Positions 11,636 to 21,839 of a DNA stretch of 64,000 bases are shown here, piece by piece; position 1 is the first letter of the stretch, and each line of letters begins with the position of its first letter. The stretch comes from an uncultured Shewanella sp. (GTDB lineage: Bacteria > Pseudomonadota > Gammaproteobacteria > Enterobacterales > Shewanellaceae), in assembly GCF_947491715.1 (NCBI RefSeq), contig NZ_CANLKR010000001.1, forward strand, positions 124,001 to 188,000, in the 5' to 3' direction. The notes below the pieces were generated by a model that saw only the letters and a list, made by a program, of their open reading frames with translations, searched no databases and was not told the DNA's origin. Made by a program: the position numbers and the translations under genes.

Positions 11636-12550
11636 ATGAAGCACCTCCCTAGTTTAAAAAATTTATTCTACTTGGTAAATCTTCACCAAGAACAAAATTT
11701 TAATCGTGCTGCAAAATTGTGTCATGTGAGTCAATCGACATTGTCGAGTGGGATCCAAAATTTAGAACAACAATTGGGTCACCAGTTAATTGAACGGGAT
11801 CATAAGTCATTTATTTTTACAGCAATAGGTGAAGAAGTGGTTCATCGGGCTGGAGATATTTTGACTGATGTTGACGAGCTGGTAGAGCTAGTTAAAAATC
11901 AAGGTGAACCTATGAGTGGGGAGTTGCGTATTGGCTGTATTCCAACCATTGCCCCTTTTTTACTGAGTAGAGTTGTTCAACATTGCAAAGCAGTTTATCC
12001 AAAATTGAATTTGTTTTTAAGAGAAGAAACAACCGATAGATTACTGAGCGCATTAGGAAAAGGGGAGTTAGATTTATTATTACTCGCACTACCTGTAGAT
12101 ACCAGTGGCTACCATAGTATGAAAGTGGGTATCGATCCTTTTAAAATGGTGCTTCACAAAGATTTGTCCAGTCAGCTCCATGAGCCTATCGATTATCAAG
12201 AGCTGCCCGATGAGAGCATTTTCTTGTTAGAAGCAGAGCATTGTATTACAGGCCATGCTATTAGTGCTTGTCAGTTAGAAGAAAGTACAAAAGTTAATCC
12301 ATTTTCAGCAACCAGTTTGCATACGCTAGTGCAAATGGTGAATTGTAAGTTGGGGACGACTTTCTTGCCTCAAATGGCGATTGATGCGGGTATTTTAGAG
12401 AATACAGATTTGATGAGCATGACCCCATCAGGTGAAAGCCCGTATCGAGATATAGGGCTCGTTTGGCGTCAAACCTCGAGTCGGTTATTGACGTTTAGAA
12501 ATTTGGGCTTAGAGATCCAAAAATTACTTCAACAAAAAATGGATCGTTAA
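11636..12550 (+). CDS. oxyR: LysR-family peroxide sensor OxyR
   Basis: A 304-residue LysR-type regulator with an N-terminal winged helix (NFNRAAKLCHVSQSTLSSGIQ is the helix-turn-helix region) and a C-terminal sensor domain. The sensor has EAEHCITGHAISACQLE, placing Cys203 and Cys212 nine residues apart. This is the spacing of the redox pair Cys199/Cys208 in E. coli OxyR, so it should activate peroxide-defence genes on disulfide formation (inference from the family). No OxyR regulon gene such as katB, dps or ahpC is next to it here. The start ATG at 11636 opens the conserved KHLPSLKNLFYLV. Confidence 0.9.
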   Translation: MKHLPSLKNLFYLVNLHQEQNFNRAAKLCHVSQSTLSSGIQNLEQQLGHQLIERDHKSFIFTAIGEEVVHRAGDILTDVDELVELVKNQGEPMSGELRIGCIPTIAPFLLSRVVQHCKAVYPKLNLFLREETTDRLLSALGKGELDLLLLALPVDTSGYHSMKVGIDPFKMVLHKDLSSQLHEPIDYQELPDESIFLLEAEHCITGHAISACQLEESTKVNPFSATSLHTLVQMVNCKLGTTFLPQMAIDAGILENTDLMSMTPSGESPYRDIGLVWRQTSSRLLTFRNLGLEIQKLLQQKMDR

Positions 12551-12597
12551 ACTTAGGGCTTGAGAGTAACCTTTTATCTTTCTAAATATTATTTTGG

Positions 12598-13662
12598 TTA
12601 TTTTGGGTGAACACTGAAAACTTCTATTGAGTGTTGTTTACCTTTTAACTTTATCGGTCCCAGGTTACTGAGTTGATAACAAGGGGATAAATTTAAACGT
12701 GATGCCAACTCTCCAGAGATCAGCATCTTTTGTTTTAATGGGTTACATTGATCTTGTAGTCTGGCAAGGGTATTTAATACATCGCTAAAAAAACCAATTT
12801 CTTGTTTATGAACCCCAACAACTGCTGCTACAACTTGCCCACAATGAGCGGCGGCTTTAAATTGCGGTACAAAACCATATTGCTCAATAAAGTAATGTCG
12901 TTGCCAATTGAGTGATTGAGCAAACTCATGATAAACATTTAAGCATCTATCATTGATGATGCCATCTTTTAATGGCCAATGAATAATAACTGCATCACCG
13001 ACGTAGCGGTAGATTTCTGCTTCATTATTATTGACAGGATCGGCAAGTAAACTAAAGCTATCTTGGATCAGCCGACTAAATTGGTAATCACCCAAAGACT
13101 CAGCATGTGTGGTTGATGACACCATGTCTAGATATAAAAATAAACGTTGTTCATAACGCGGCTTATGGTATTTACCTAACCCGATGTTCATGAGTACACG
13201 AGGGCCGACGAGTAAAGCCATTTGCTCAATAAACGCGAGGCTGACACGGACAACAACGAGATAAACGATCAATGCTTGAAAAGAAGGGCTGTATAAGATG
13301 TGTGCCGTTAGCATTTGTCTTAATGTGGTCATGTGATTTTCGATGGCCCACATATTTAAGTATTGTGTCACATAAGCTAAGGTGATGGCACCTAGTAATA
13401 AAAACAACCCTTTAAAAATAACCGAACATAAATAAGGAAGCCTCTGTATACCACTGATCTCAGCAATGAGGTTTGACATCCAATGCAAGCTACCAAAAAT
13501 GATCCCCATGTAAATAGAGAGCGTCGCTAAATCCGCTGATCCAATTGCCCATTGAGGTAAATTAGGGGCCTGGGCGTAGCGAAAAAAAACAAAAGATGCC
13601 ATTGCAATGGTCCAAGCAAAAATGGCGAACATCAATTTCTTTGCTTGTATAGCGGCTTTCAC
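12598..13662 (-). CDS. Membrane-bound class III adenylate/guanylate cyclase
   Basis: A 354-residue protein with about four to six hydrophobic segments in the first 170 residues, then a class III nucleotidyl cyclase domain. The two metal-binding Asp are in place: LYLDMVSSTTHAESLGD and YRYVGDAVIIHWP. A later NTLARLQDQCNP resembles the family's N-R motif that contacts the ribose/transition state. It probably makes cAMP, but I cannot assign cAMP against cGMP firmly. It is convergent with oxyR and on the same strand as mutH 112 bp upstream. Confidence 0.85.
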   Translation of the reverse strand: MKAAIQAKKLMFAIFAWTIAMASFVFFRYAQAPNLPQWAIGSADLATLSIYMGIIFGSLHWMSNLIAEISGIQRLPYLCSVIFKGLFLLLGAITLAYVTQYLNMWAIENHMTTLRQMLTAHILYSPSFQALIVYLVVVRVSLAFIEQMALLVGPRVLMNIGLGKYHKPRYEQRLFLYLDMVSSTTHAESLGDYQFSRLIQDSFSLLADPVNNNEAEIYRYVGDAVIIHWPLKDGIINDRCLNVYHEFAQSLNWQRHYFIEQYGFVPQFKAAAHCGQVVAAVVGVHKQEIGFFSDVLNTLARLQDQCNPLKQKMLISGELASRLNLSPCYQLSNLGPIKLKGKQHSIEVFSVHPK

Positions 13663-13774
13663 TGTATTAATTGTTTCCTAGTGTAACAAGTTCAGGAGGC
13701 GCTAGTTTATAGATAATTGGCCTATCATTTCCAGTAGTATTTGTGATCTTGATCAAATCAAGTGTATTACAGAG

Positions 13775-14446
13775 TTAAATAAGTTGAGAGAGGATTTGAT
13801 GTGTGAAAGCGATTTTTAAGTAAAAACCTCTTGGATTGGTCAATGCTAACCCTCCTTCTTTTCCAATACATTGGGTTAATATTTTACTGTTGGCCGCTTT
13901 AGGCCTTAATTGTAATACCTCGCCGTGTCTAGCTGTAATGCTGTCAATTTGACCCAAAGTAATCAATTCCATTATTTCTTCCCAATCTTGCTTTAGTTGC
14001 TGCATTTCTATGTCACTTGGTCGCCATAAAATGGGTGTACCAATTTGTCTATCGTTTATTGGTATATGGCGTTCGCCTTGAATGGGGATCCACAGCACTT
14101 GGCGTAATTTATGGTAGACAACACTGTTTTCCCAAGTGAGTCCTTGAATATTTTGCAAGGGAGCCACTGTAACATAAGTTGTTTCTATTGGTTTACCCTG
14201 ATGGTTAATGGGGATGGTCTTAAGTTCAATACCTAGGTTAGCAAAATCGGGCTCAGGCTTCGACCCTGCAATTGCGCCGAGTTCGTGTTCTATTAATTGT
14301 CCGACCCAGCCTTTATCGCGTTTTAGGTTTTTTGGTACGGTTATATTGTGAGAATGAGCCAGTAGGCCTAAACTTAAACCAGCCATTGCATTTGCGCGTT
14401 TCATGAGCTCACTGAGGCTCTGTGGTGGTTGTGGAATTGTTTTCAT
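13775..14446 (-). CDS. mutH: DNA mismatch repair endonuclease MutH
   Basis: Nicks the unmethylated strand at hemimethylated GATC sites after activation by MutS/MutL. The match to E. coli is clear: [38 protein letters not shown] carrying the catalytic D-X(n)-E-X-K residues, [19 protein letters not shown] and PRGFYLK. I chose the ATG at 14446 ([11 protein letters not shown]), giving 223 residues, near the family's usual 220-230. An in-frame TTG at 14521 would add 25 residues without family support. The gene is divergent from rppH, as in E. coli. Confidence 0.95.
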   Translation of the reverse strand: MKTIPQPPQSLSELMKRANAMAGLSLGLLAHSHNITVPKNLKRDKGWVGQLIEHELGAIAGSKPEPDFANLGIELKTIPINHQGKPIETTYVTVAPLQNIQGLTWENSVVYHKLRQVLWIPIQGERHIPINDRQIGTPILWRPSDIEMQQLKQDWEEIMELITLGQIDSITARHGEVLQLRPKAANSKILTQCIGKEGGLALTNPRGFYLKIAFTHQILSQLI

Positions 14447-14630
14447 TTGTTGGTTTAAATCTGTATGAGAAGCCTTGATGAGTGAAAAGTAGTCACGTGA
14501 ATTAAATATGAAAAGTGTCAATGTTGGTTTATTATCAACTTATTGTTTTATATGTAGTAGATAGAATAAAATATTTATTGAGTTTTATATAAAAGACAAT
14601 AACGAGAAGGTTTGCTTGGGTTGAACACAC

Positions 14631-14657
14631 ACTTATCCACAGAATTTTTGGATAAGT
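14631..14657. promoter_or_regulatory. Inverted repeat containing a consensus DnaA box
   Basis: Arms ACTTATCCA and TGGATAAGT flank 9 bases. Positions 14633-14641 read TTATCCACA, the consensus DnaA box. It shares the core TATCCACAGAAT and TGGATA with the palindrome at 14963-14989. The function is not known from sequence alone. Confidence 0.55.
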
Positions 14658-14962
14658 TATTTGGGCAAACTATCTAATCAATTATTGATGTTTTGTCAAT
14701 GCTACTAAGCTTTAGAATACGGATTTTTTTATCTGGTTTCAATGCCTAATTTAGCTGAGGTGAGGCATGCATTGGCGATAATAGATTGGTTATCTATATG
14801 TGGTTATTAAATAGTCGGTCAATCTTTTTTAGCTTTAGAATGAAACTGTTTTTGGCTATTTATCTGTTTTATATCTACTTAATTCTGCACAAGTGAGTGT
14901 GCTAAAATTAGTATGGGATATCTATAGCTTGATTAAAGCGGCTGACAGACAGTTTCGAACAG

Positions 14963-14989
14963 AGATATCCACAGAATCTGTGGATATCT
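14963..14989. promoter_or_regulatory. 27-bp palindrome with two opposed DnaA-box-like halves
   Basis: Two perfect 13-bp arms around one central base: AGATATCCACAGA, A, TCTGTGGATATCT. Each arm contains ATATCCACA, one mismatch from the DnaA consensus, in opposite orientation. It lies about 140 bp before rppH. It could bind DnaA or a dimeric regulator. Confidence 0.55.
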
Positions 14990-15129
14990 TGTATTGTTTT
15001 CTTTTTTTTGTTGATAAGTGAATCGATAAATGAAGGTTATCCAATATGTGCCTTAATCATATGGATTGCTGCACGGCTTGGTTTATGAAACAATCAAGTT
15101 ATTAAATAGCGAATAAGTTCGGAGTCCAT

Positions 15130-15669
15130 GTGATTGATAGTGACGGCTTTCGGGCAAATGTAGGCATTATAATTTGTAATCGTTTTGGACAGGTTATGTG
15201 GGCTCGTCGGTTTGGCCAACATTCCTGGCAATTTCCACAAGGCGGTGTTGATGAAGGAGAATCGATCGATGAAGCTATGTATAGAGAGTTATATGAGGAA
15301 GTGGGATTAAAGCCTGAGCATGTAAAGTTGTTAACTTCTACACGTTCTTGGTTACGTTATCGGTTGCCGAAAAGATTGATTAGACAAGATAGTAAGCCAG
15401 TTTGTATTGGCCAGAAACAAAAATGGTTTTTATTACAGTTAACGTGTAATGAAAATATCATTAATTTGAACGCTAGCGGTCATCCTGAATTTGATGATTG
15501 GCGTTGGGTCAGTTATTGGTACCCTGTACGTCAAGTCGTTTCTTTTAAACGTGATGTTTATCGAAAAGTAATGAAGGAGTTTGCTTCGACAGCTTTATCA
15601 TTGCAACTGAAAGAATCAAGTCATAAGAGAAAAGGGCGACGTCGTAGTTCGTTTCTTAAGGGAGTTTGA
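15130..15669 (+). CDS. rppH: RNA pyrophosphohydrolase RppH
   Basis: A Nudix hydrolase that removes pyrophosphate from the 5' end of mRNA and starts 5'-dependent decay. The Nudix box is complete ([20 protein letters not shown] then VGL). [15 protein letters not shown] and [14 protein letters not shown] match E. coli RppH. Its 179 residues are slightly longer than E. coli's 176, with a basic C-terminal tail ([11 protein letters not shown]). The start is GTG at 15130 preceded by GGAGTCC. It is followed immediately by ptsP, as in E. coli. Confidence 0.95.
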   Translation: MIDSDGFRANVGIIICNRFGQVMWARRFGQHSWQFPQGGVDEGESIDEAMYRELYEEVGLKPEHVKLLTSTRSWLRYRLPKRLIRQDSKPVCIGQKQKWFLLQLTCNENIINLNASGHPEFDDWRWVSYWYPVRQVVSFKRDVYRKVMKEFASTALSLQLKESSHKRKGRRRSSFLKGV

Positions 15670-15674
15670 GCTCA

Positions 15675-17912
15675 GTGCTAAAAACGCTCAGGGATATAAC
15701 ACAAGCCGTTGCGGCGGCAGATGATCTGCAATCGGCTTTGGATGTCTTGGTATCGCAAACTAAAGCCGTCATGGCAACGGAGTCTTGTTCTATTTATTTG
15801 GTTGAACAAGACGTATTGCAATTCTCTGCTACTGATGGTTTAGATAAGCAAGCGGTTGGAAAAGTGCGTATGCCTTTGACACAAGGCTTAGTGGGATTAG
15901 TCGCTCAACGAGAGGAGCCGATTAATTTAGCGGACGCACATATTCATCCACGCTTTAAATTATTACCTGAAGTGGCTGAAGAAGAATACCGCGCGTTTTT
16001 GGCAGCTCCGATTATTTATCAAAAAGTGGTTGTCGGAGTGATAGTCATACAACAAAAAGAGCCTAGACAATTTAGTGAAGGTGAAGAAGCTTTTTTGATG
16101 ACATTAGCTGCTCAATTAGCCGTTGCCATAAAAGGTTTAAGACACAAAGCTACAAGTAGTAATAATATCAGTCAACAGTATTACACTGGCAAGGTTGCTG
16201 CTAATGGTGTCGCGATTGCTAATGCCCTTGTTCTCGGCGGACATATTTCGTTGTCTTTTCCGGATGAAAAGAGTCGAGATTTATCTGCTGAAGAGTCACG
16301 TTTGAAGCTGGCGATGACTCGTACCAAGAATTTACTGACAGCCCTTTCACAACGTTTTGATTCAGAAAAAGATGAAGAAGTTGTGTCTATTTTTTCAGCT
16401 TTATTGCTATTGCTGGATAACGCAAGTCTTGGGGGGGAATATATCAAGGAAGTGAGGCAAGGCTGGAGTGCTGAGTCGGCAGTTTGTCGAGTTTCATTGC
16501 GTTATATTAAGCAATTTACAGAGATGAAAGATCTCTACTTAAAAGAGCGTGCTGGTGATATTCGAGATTTAGGGCAAAGAGTTTTAAGGCAGCTCGTTGA
16601 GCCAGGACGTATTGAGTTAGAACCTGATACGCCGGTGATTTTGATTGCTAAAGAGGCGAATGCGACCTTAATCGCTGAGTTTCCTCGGCAGAAATTAGCA
16701 GGCATTGTGACTGAATTAGGAGGGATTAATTCACATGCGGCGATTTTATCTCGAGCGCTTGGTGTTCCCGCACTCATAGGGGTCTCTAATATTCTCAATG
16801 CGGATATCGATAAGAAACTGGTCATTTTAAATGCCAGCCGTGGACAACTTCTTGTTTCTCCTCGGCCCAGTGTCATCACTGAGTTTAGAAGTTTGATGTC
16901 AATGGGTAAAGCATTGCAGGAGCGCTATACACAAGACTTATCGTTACCCACTATTACTACAGATGGCGTAAGAATTGCGCTGCAGTTAAATGCTGGTTTG
17001 TTAGCGAGCTTAGAATCTGATTTAGCCACAGGGGCTGATGGTGTAGGGCTATACCGTACTGAAATTCCGTTTATGCTACAAAATCGGTTTCCGAGTGAAT
17101 CAGAGCAAATAAAAGTTTACAAGCAAGTACTTGACGCTGCGGCTGGTAAACCTGTGGTGATGAGAACCTTAGATGTGGGCGGGGATAAACCTCTGTCTTA
17201 TTTCCCCATCAATGAAGAGAATCCTTTTTTGGGTTGGCGTGGGATCCGGTTATCATTAGATCATCCTGAGTTACTTTTAGTGCAATTAAGGGCGATGCTG
17301 CAAGCCGCAGAGGGCAGTGAGCAACTCAGTATTCTATTGCCTATGGTGAGCTGTATTGATGAAATAGATCAATCTATTGCTTATTTAGAACAAGCTTATT
17401 TTGAGCTTGGTACTGAGATGGGTATGGATATTGTGAAGCCTAAAATTGGGATTATGCTTGAAGTACCGGTATTGCTTTATCAGCTGCCTGATGTGGTAAG
17501 GCGAGTGGATTTCATTTCGGTAGGCTCAAATGATTTAACGCAATATTTACTCGCGGTTGATCGAAATAACCCTAGAGTCAGTACACTGTATGATTGTTAT
17601 CATCCAGGTATTTTACGTGCGTTAAAAAAAGTATGTGAAGATTGTAAAACCCATAATTTACCAGTGAGCGTGTGTGGGGAGCTCGCTGGAGAGCCTATTG
17701 GTGTGTTATTGCTCGTTTCGATGGGGTATACCAATCTTAGTATGAATCAGGGGGGCTTAGGACGGATTAATTATTTGTTGAGGCGGGTATCTTTCTCTGA
17801 TCTCAATCATTTATTAGATAAAGTACTAGACTTAGGTAGCGGTCAAGAAGTCAGAGTGTTGTTAGCTGAGTATTTAGAAACCATAGGGTTAGTCGAGCTG
17901 TTGAGTTTATAA
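15675..17912 (+). CDS. ptsP: PTS-Ntr enzyme I (phosphoenolpyruvate-protein phosphotransferase)
   Basis: First enzyme of the nitrogen PTS: takes phosphate from PEP and passes it to NPr. An N-terminal GAF domain of about 150 residues (TESCSIYLVE...LQGLVGLVAQREEPINLADA type) is followed by enzyme I. The phospho-His is in GGINSHAAILSRALGVPALI. The PEP-binding barrel has VGSNDLTQYLLAVDRNNP and the catalytic Cys in VSVCGELAG. I prefer GTG at 15675 because GGGAG at 15660-15664 is 10 bases away and LKTLRDI aligns with the E. coli N-terminus. The TTG at 15666 sits too close to that ribosome site. It is probably one transcript with rppH. Confidence 0.95.
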   Translation: MLKTLRDITQAVAAADDLQSALDVLVSQTKAVMATESCSIYLVEQDVLQFSATDGLDKQAVGKVRMPLTQGLVGLVAQREEPINLADAHIHPRFKLLPEVAEEEYRAFLAAPIIYQKVVVGVIVIQQKEPRQFSEGEEAFLMTLAAQLAVAIKGLRHKATSSNNISQQYYTGKVAANGVAIANALVLGGHISLSFPDEKSRDLSAEESRLKLAMTRTKNLLTALSQRFDSEKDEEVVSIFSALLLLLDNASLGGEYIKEVRQGWSAESAVCRVSLRYIKQFTEMKDLYLKERAGDIRDLGQRVLRQLVEPGRIELEPDTPVILIAKEANATLIAEFPRQKLAGIVTELGGINSHAAILSRALGVPALIGVSNILNADIDKKLVILNASRGQLLVSPRPSVITEFRSLMSMGKALQERYTQDLSLPTITTDGVRIALQLNAGLLASLESDLATGADGVGLYRTEIPFMLQNRFPSESEQIKVYKQVLDAAAGKPVVMRTLDVGGDKPLSYFPINEENPFLGWRGIRLSLDHPELLLVQLRAMLQAAEGSEQLSILLPMVSCIDEIDQSIAYLEQAYFELGTEMGMDIVKPKIGIMLEVPVLLYQLPDVVRRVDFISVGSNDLTQYLLAVDRNNPRVSTLYDCYHPGILRALKKVCEDCKTHNLPVSVCGELAGEPIGVLLLVSMGYTNLSMNQGGLGRINYLLRRVSFSDLNHLLDKVLDLGSGQEVRVLLAEYLETIGLVELLSL

Positions 17913-17952
17913 CATTAATTATCCCCTCTTTAATAGTACTCGTGAGGACGTG

Positions 17953-18756
17953 ATGGATCCGATCATTCAAGTCGTGAGTATTTGTTTGTTATTCGGTGCT
18001 TTAATCGGTTTTTTAGCTGGGTTATTAGGTATTGGAGGTGGTTTAATAGCCGTTCCAGCACTATTGAGCATTTTACCATTAGTGGGTTTTTCACATGGAT
18101 TTTTACCTCATGTGGCTATCGCCACGTCACTTGCAGCTATTATTTTGACCGGACTGTCTTCAGCAATATCACATCAGAAAAGGGATAATATTCCTTGGTT
18201 TTTATTTAAGCCTATGTTACCTGGTTTTGTGATGGGCTCGTTGTGTGCTGGTTTTATTTCTGAAAAAATCAGTGCCGGTGCCCTACAACAGATTTTTGCT
18301 GTTTTTGTATTATTAATGGCGGTTAAAATGGCCTTTCCTTTTAAAGCAGAGTCGCAGAGAAAGTTACCCCATTTCCTTGTTTTATTAATGACTGCCATTG
18401 TGATATCGATTATTGCTGCGTTACTGGGAATTGGAGGTAGTGTATTACTTGTGCCATTTTTAACTTTCTTTGGTATTCAAATGCGCTATGCTATCGGGTT
18501 TTCTGCGGCAAGTGGGTTGCTCATTGCCAGCTTTGGTAGTGTCGGGTATGTATTAGCAGGGTGGGATGTGCATGGATTACCACAATTCACCTTGGGTTAT
18601 ATTTACATCCCAGCATTGCTTGGTATAGTAAGTACCTCTGTGTTGATTGCTCCTTTGGGGGCAAAGGCTGCAAGTACATGGCGCACAGATATTTTAAAAA
18701 GACTTTTTGCACTGCTATTGGTTATTATCGGGCTTAAACTCGTGCTCGTTGGATAA
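17953..18756 (+). CDS. TSUP (TauE/SafE) family membrane permease
   Basis: A 267-residue membrane protein with about eight hydrophobic segments. It has the internal repeat of the family: [18 protein letters not shown] near the start and [16 protein letters not shown] in the second half. TSUP proteins export or import sulfite, sulfonates and related anions; the substrate here cannot be told. The ATG at 17953 is preferred to the overlapping GTG at 17950 because GAGGA ends 5 bases before it. It lies between ptsP and lgt on the same strand. Confidence 0.88.
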   Translation: MDPIIQVVSICLLFGALIGFLAGLLGIGGGLIAVPALLSILPLVGFSHGFLPHVAIATSLAAIILTGLSSAISHQKRDNIPWFLFKPMLPGFVMGSLCAGFISEKISAGALQQIFAVFVLLMAVKMAFPFKAESQRKLPHFLVLLMTAIVISIIAALLGIGGSVLLVPFLTFFGIQMRYAIGFSAASGLLIASFGSVGYVLAGWDVHGLPQFTLGYIYIPALLGIVSTSVLIAPLGAKAASTWRTDILKRLFALLLVIIGLKLVLVG

Positions 18757-18791
18757 CTGTTGTTATCACATTAATTATTATTGGAAGCAAT

Positions 18792-19613
18792 ATGGCGTTA
18801 AATTTTCCAAATATTGATCCTATCATCGTGTCATTTGGCCCATTTCACCTCTTTGGGCAAACATTTGAACCTGCGTTAAGATGGTATGGGTTCATGTATT
18901 TATTGGGCTTTATAGCCGCAATGTTTTTACTTAACCGTCAAGCTGATCGCTCTAAAGGCTTATGGAGTCGAGATGAAGTCTCAGATTTGCTTTTTTATAG
19001 CTTTTTAGGGGTGATATTAGGTGGACGAGTTGGTTATGTGATTTTTTATCACTTTGATTTATTTTTAGCAAACCCTCTGTATTTATTTAAAATAACAGAA
19101 GGTGGGATGTCTTTTCATGGCGGATTAATGGGCGTTATTTTAGCCATGCTCTATATTGCTCGAAAACAGAAAAGAACTTTTTTTGCGGTTGCAGATATGG
19201 TGGCCCCAGTCGTGCCTATTGGCCTTGGTGCTGGGCGTATTGGTAATTTCATTAATGGTGAGCTTTGGGGACGAGTGACGGATGTGCCTTGGGGGATGGT
19301 ATTTCCAGGTGCAGGGCCTTTACCTCGTCACCCATCTCAACTCTATCAATTTGCGCTTGAAGGTGTGGCACTCTTTTTATTACTGTTTTGGTTTAGTCGT
19401 AAAACGAATAAAATGGGTGCAGTCTCGGGAATGTTTTTGTTAGGGTACGGTTGTTTTAGGGTGATTGTTGAAACGGTCCGTCAACCCGATGCACAGTTAG
19501 GACTTTATTTTGGCTTTATGACAATGGGACAAATATTATCCATTCCAATGATATTGTTTGGTTTATATCTATTGTTACGTCAAGCTCCAGATAATGGGAA
19601 AGGAAAGAAGTAA
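18792..19613 (+). CDS. lgt: Phosphatidylglycerol-prolipoprotein diacylglyceryl transferase
   Basis: Inner-membrane enzyme that adds diacylglyceryl to the lipobox Cys of prolipoproteins, the first step of lipoprotein maturation. The 273 residues have about seven membrane segments. Signatures are [11 protein letters not shown], the FHGGLMG motif and the Lgt signature [16 protein letters not shown]. The stop overlaps the thyA start (TAATG). The lgt-thyA pair is the usual gammaproteobacterial arrangement. Confidence 0.97.
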   Translation: MALNFPNIDPIIVSFGPFHLFGQTFEPALRWYGFMYLLGFIAAMFLLNRQADRSKGLWSRDEVSDLLFYSFLGVILGGRVGYVIFYHFDLFLANPLYLFKITEGGMSFHGGLMGVILAMLYIARKQKRTFFAVADMVAPVVPIGLGAGRIGNFINGELWGRVTDVPWGMVFPGAGPLPRHPSQLYQFALEGVALFLLLFWFSRKTNKMGAVSGMFLLGYGCFRVIVETVRQPDAQLGLYFGFMTMGQILSIPMILFGLYLLLRQAPDNGKGKK

Positions 19614-20464
19614 TGCAGCAGTATTTAGATTTATGTCAGCGTATTATTAATGACGGGACTTGGATTGAAAATGAACGGACGGGAAAGCGTTGCTTGACCG
19701 TTATCAATGCCGATCTCGTTTATGATGTGCAACATAATCAGTTTCCTTTGATCACGACAAGAAAGAGTTTCTGGAAGGCTGCAATAGCCGAATTACTTGG
19801 TTACATCCGTGGTTACGATAATGCTGCTGATTTTCGTGTTTTGGGAGCGAAAACTTGGGATGCCAATGCCAATGAGAATAAACAGTGGCTTGAAAACCCT
19901 CACCGTAAAGGCCCCGATGATATGGGGCGGGTTTATGGCGTTCAAGGTCGAAGTTGGAGTCAACCCGATGGCGGGAATATTGACCAATTAGCCAAAATTA
20001 TTGATGATCTATCCCGCGGTGTGGACGATAGGGGGGAAATTTTAAGCTTCTATAATCCTGGCGAGTTCCATATGGGGTGTTTACGGCCTTGTATGCATAC
20101 TCATAATTTCTCTCTATTAGGCGATACGCTACATTTAACCAGTTTTCAACGCTCTTGTGATGTGCCGTTAGGGCTTAACTTTAATCAAGTTCAAGTTTTT
20201 ACCTTATTGGCTCTTGTTGCTCAAATAACGGGTAAAAAGCCTGGAATGGCTTACCATAAAATTGTCAATGCGCATATTTATGAAGATCAATTACCCTTAA
20301 TGCGTGATGTTCAGGTAAAACGTCAGCCCTTTGATTCACCACAACTGGTGATTAACCCAAAAATTAAGTCATTGAGTGATTTAGAAACTTGGGTGACATT
20401 GGCTGACTTTGATGTTGTCGGTTATGAGCATCATGATGCCATTCAGTATCCTTTTTCTGTTTAA
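19613..20464 (+). CDS. thyA: Thymidylate synthase
   Basis: Converts dUMP to dTMP with methylenetetrahydrofolate. At 283 residues it is the longer variant compared with 264 in E. coli. Landmarks are the N-terminal [17 protein letters not shown], the catalytic Cys in [11 protein letters not shown], the dUMP-binding [15 protein letters not shown] and [12 protein letters not shown]. Translationally coupled to lgt by a TAATG overlap. Confidence 0.97.
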   Translation: MQQYLDLCQRIINDGTWIENERTGKRCLTVINADLVYDVQHNQFPLITTRKSFWKAAIAELLGYIRGYDNAADFRVLGAKTWDANANENKQWLENPHRKGPDDMGRVYGVQGRSWSQPDGGNIDQLAKIIDDLSRGVDDRGEILSFYNPGEFHMGCLRPCMHTHNFSLLGDTLHLTSFQRSCDVPLGLNFNQVQVFTLLALVAQITGKKPGMAYHKIVNAHIYEDQLPLMRDVQVKRQPFDSPQLVINPKIKSLSDLETWVTLADFDVVGYEHHDAIQYPFSV

Positions 20465-20490
20465 TCATTAAGCGGACGTTACACAGGAGA

Positions 20491-20520
20491 AACCCTTACG
20501 CTTGCCGTTAAGGGTTTTTT
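20491..20520 (+). terminator. Terminator after thyA
   Basis: An 8-bp stem (AACCCTTA with TAAGGGTT) and a loop of about 10 bases, followed by a T run. It lies 27 bp after the thyA stop. Confidence 0.8.
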
Positions 20521-20667
20521 GTATTGGCTGAAAATGGCGCAAGGGATATTGTTAATTATGTTACAACTCGAAAATATCGAGCTTTAACATTGAATCAATC
20601 GATTATTCATACTATATTCATTGAGCTACACTGAAAATCTCGTGTAAGGGCTTAAAAAGGAAGGAAT

Positions 20668-21837
20668 ATGGAACGAGTGATTAAAAATTTTCTTGATAAG
20701 GGATCCGCTGGCGGTATTTTATTAATGTTGGCAGTGATCTTAGCGCTTCTTCTTGCTAATTCTCCTCTCTCATGGTTATACCAAGATTTCTTGCATACAG
20801 AGATGCAAATTCGTGTTGGTAGTCTCGATTTGGACAAATCATTGCTGCATTGGATTAATGATGGTTTGATGGCTATCTTCTTTTTGTTAATTGGATTGGA
20901 GGTGAAGCGTGAGTTGCTAGAAGGAGCATTGTCGACACCAGCTCAAGCTTCATTACCCACTTTTGCTGCCATTGGTGGAATGGTTTTTCCGGCGGCTATT
21001 TACTTAATGTTTAATTTTTCCGATCCTATTGCGCAGTCAGCTTGGGCTATTCCTGCGGCAACGGATATTGCGTTTGCATTAGGTATTATTGCGTTGCTTG
21101 GTAGTCGAGTTCCTGTGTCATTAAAAGTCTTTTTACTGGCCTTGGCGATTATTGATGATTTAGGTGTCGTAGTCATTATTGCTATTTTCTACAGCACAGA
21201 TTTATCCATGCTCAGCATGATCATTGCTGCTTTTGCGATTATGGGGCTGGTTAGCCTAAATCTTAAAGGTGTCACGGCATTAGCGCCCTATGCCGTAATA
21301 GGGGGGATTTTGTGGATTGCGGTTTTAAAGTCGGGCGTCCATGCTACATTGGCTGGCGTGATTATTGCTTTTTGTATTCCATTAAGGGCAAAAGATGGAA
21401 GTTCACCGTCTGAAAAATTAGAGCATGATTTACATCCTTGGAGTACCTTCTTGATTTTACCTGTGTTTGCTTTTGCCAACGCAGGTGTTGATTTATCAGG
21501 AATGAGTTTGAGTTATTTAGTGTCACCATTACCGATTGGCATTGCGCTTGGATTATTTTTAGGTAAGCCGATTGGCGTCATGTTATTTAGTTATCTTGCG
21601 GTGAAATTAAAATTTGCAGTATTGCCTGATGGTGTTGGCTGGAAACAGATTGCTCCAGTTGCTGTCATGTGTGGCATTGGCTTTACCATGTCGATGTTTA
21701 TTAGTTCTTTGGCATTTATTGGGGCTGAGCCCATTTATGGGGATTTAGCTCGCTTAGGGATATTAATGGGGTCAATTGCCTCTGCTGTTGTCGGTTATTT
21801 CTGGTTATCTAATGCTTTAGATAAAAAGGGAGAATAA
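20668..21837 (+). CDS. nhaA: Na+/H+ antiporter NhaA
   Basis: Inner-membrane antiporter that expels Na+ in exchange for two H+. The 389 residues match the family length, with about 12 membrane segments. The ion-binding pair of Asp is in [30 protein letters not shown] and [13 protein letters not shown] are the unwound helix regions. A small exported protein follows 2 bp after the stop, and nhaR, its usual regulator gene, lies further downstream behind a repeat element. Confidence 0.96.
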   Translation: MERVIKNFLDKGSAGGILLMLAVILALLLANSPLSWLYQDFLHTEMQIRVGSLDLDKSLLHWINDGLMAIFFLLIGLEVKRELLEGALSTPAQASLPTFAAIGGMVFPAAIYLMFNFSDPIAQSAWAIPAATDIAFALGIIALLGSRVPVSLKVFLLALAIIDDLGVVVIIAIFYSTDLSMLSMIIAAFAIMGLVSLNLKGVTALAPYAVIGGILWIAVLKSGVHATLAGVIIAFCIPLRAKDGSSPSEKLEHDLHPWSTFLILPVFAFANAGVDLSGMSLSYLVSPLPIGIALGLFLGKPIGVMLFSYLAVKLKFAVLPDGVGWKQIAPVAVMCGIGFTMSMFISSLAFIGAEPIYGDLARLGILMGSIASAVVGYFWLSNALDKKGE

Positions 21838-21839
21838 AG

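Larger units (their letters stand above)
14447..15129. other. mutH-rppH intergenic region
   Basis: About 680 AT-rich bases between divergent mutH and rppH. I saw no convincing ORF. It holds two related palindromes with DnaA-box-like cores, listed separately at 14631-14657 and 14963-14989. Confidence 0.5.

Noticed and set aside
12598..13662. Inactive (pseudo) cyclase
   Set aside because: Both metal-binding Asp and the later Asn/Arg region are present, so it is probably active.
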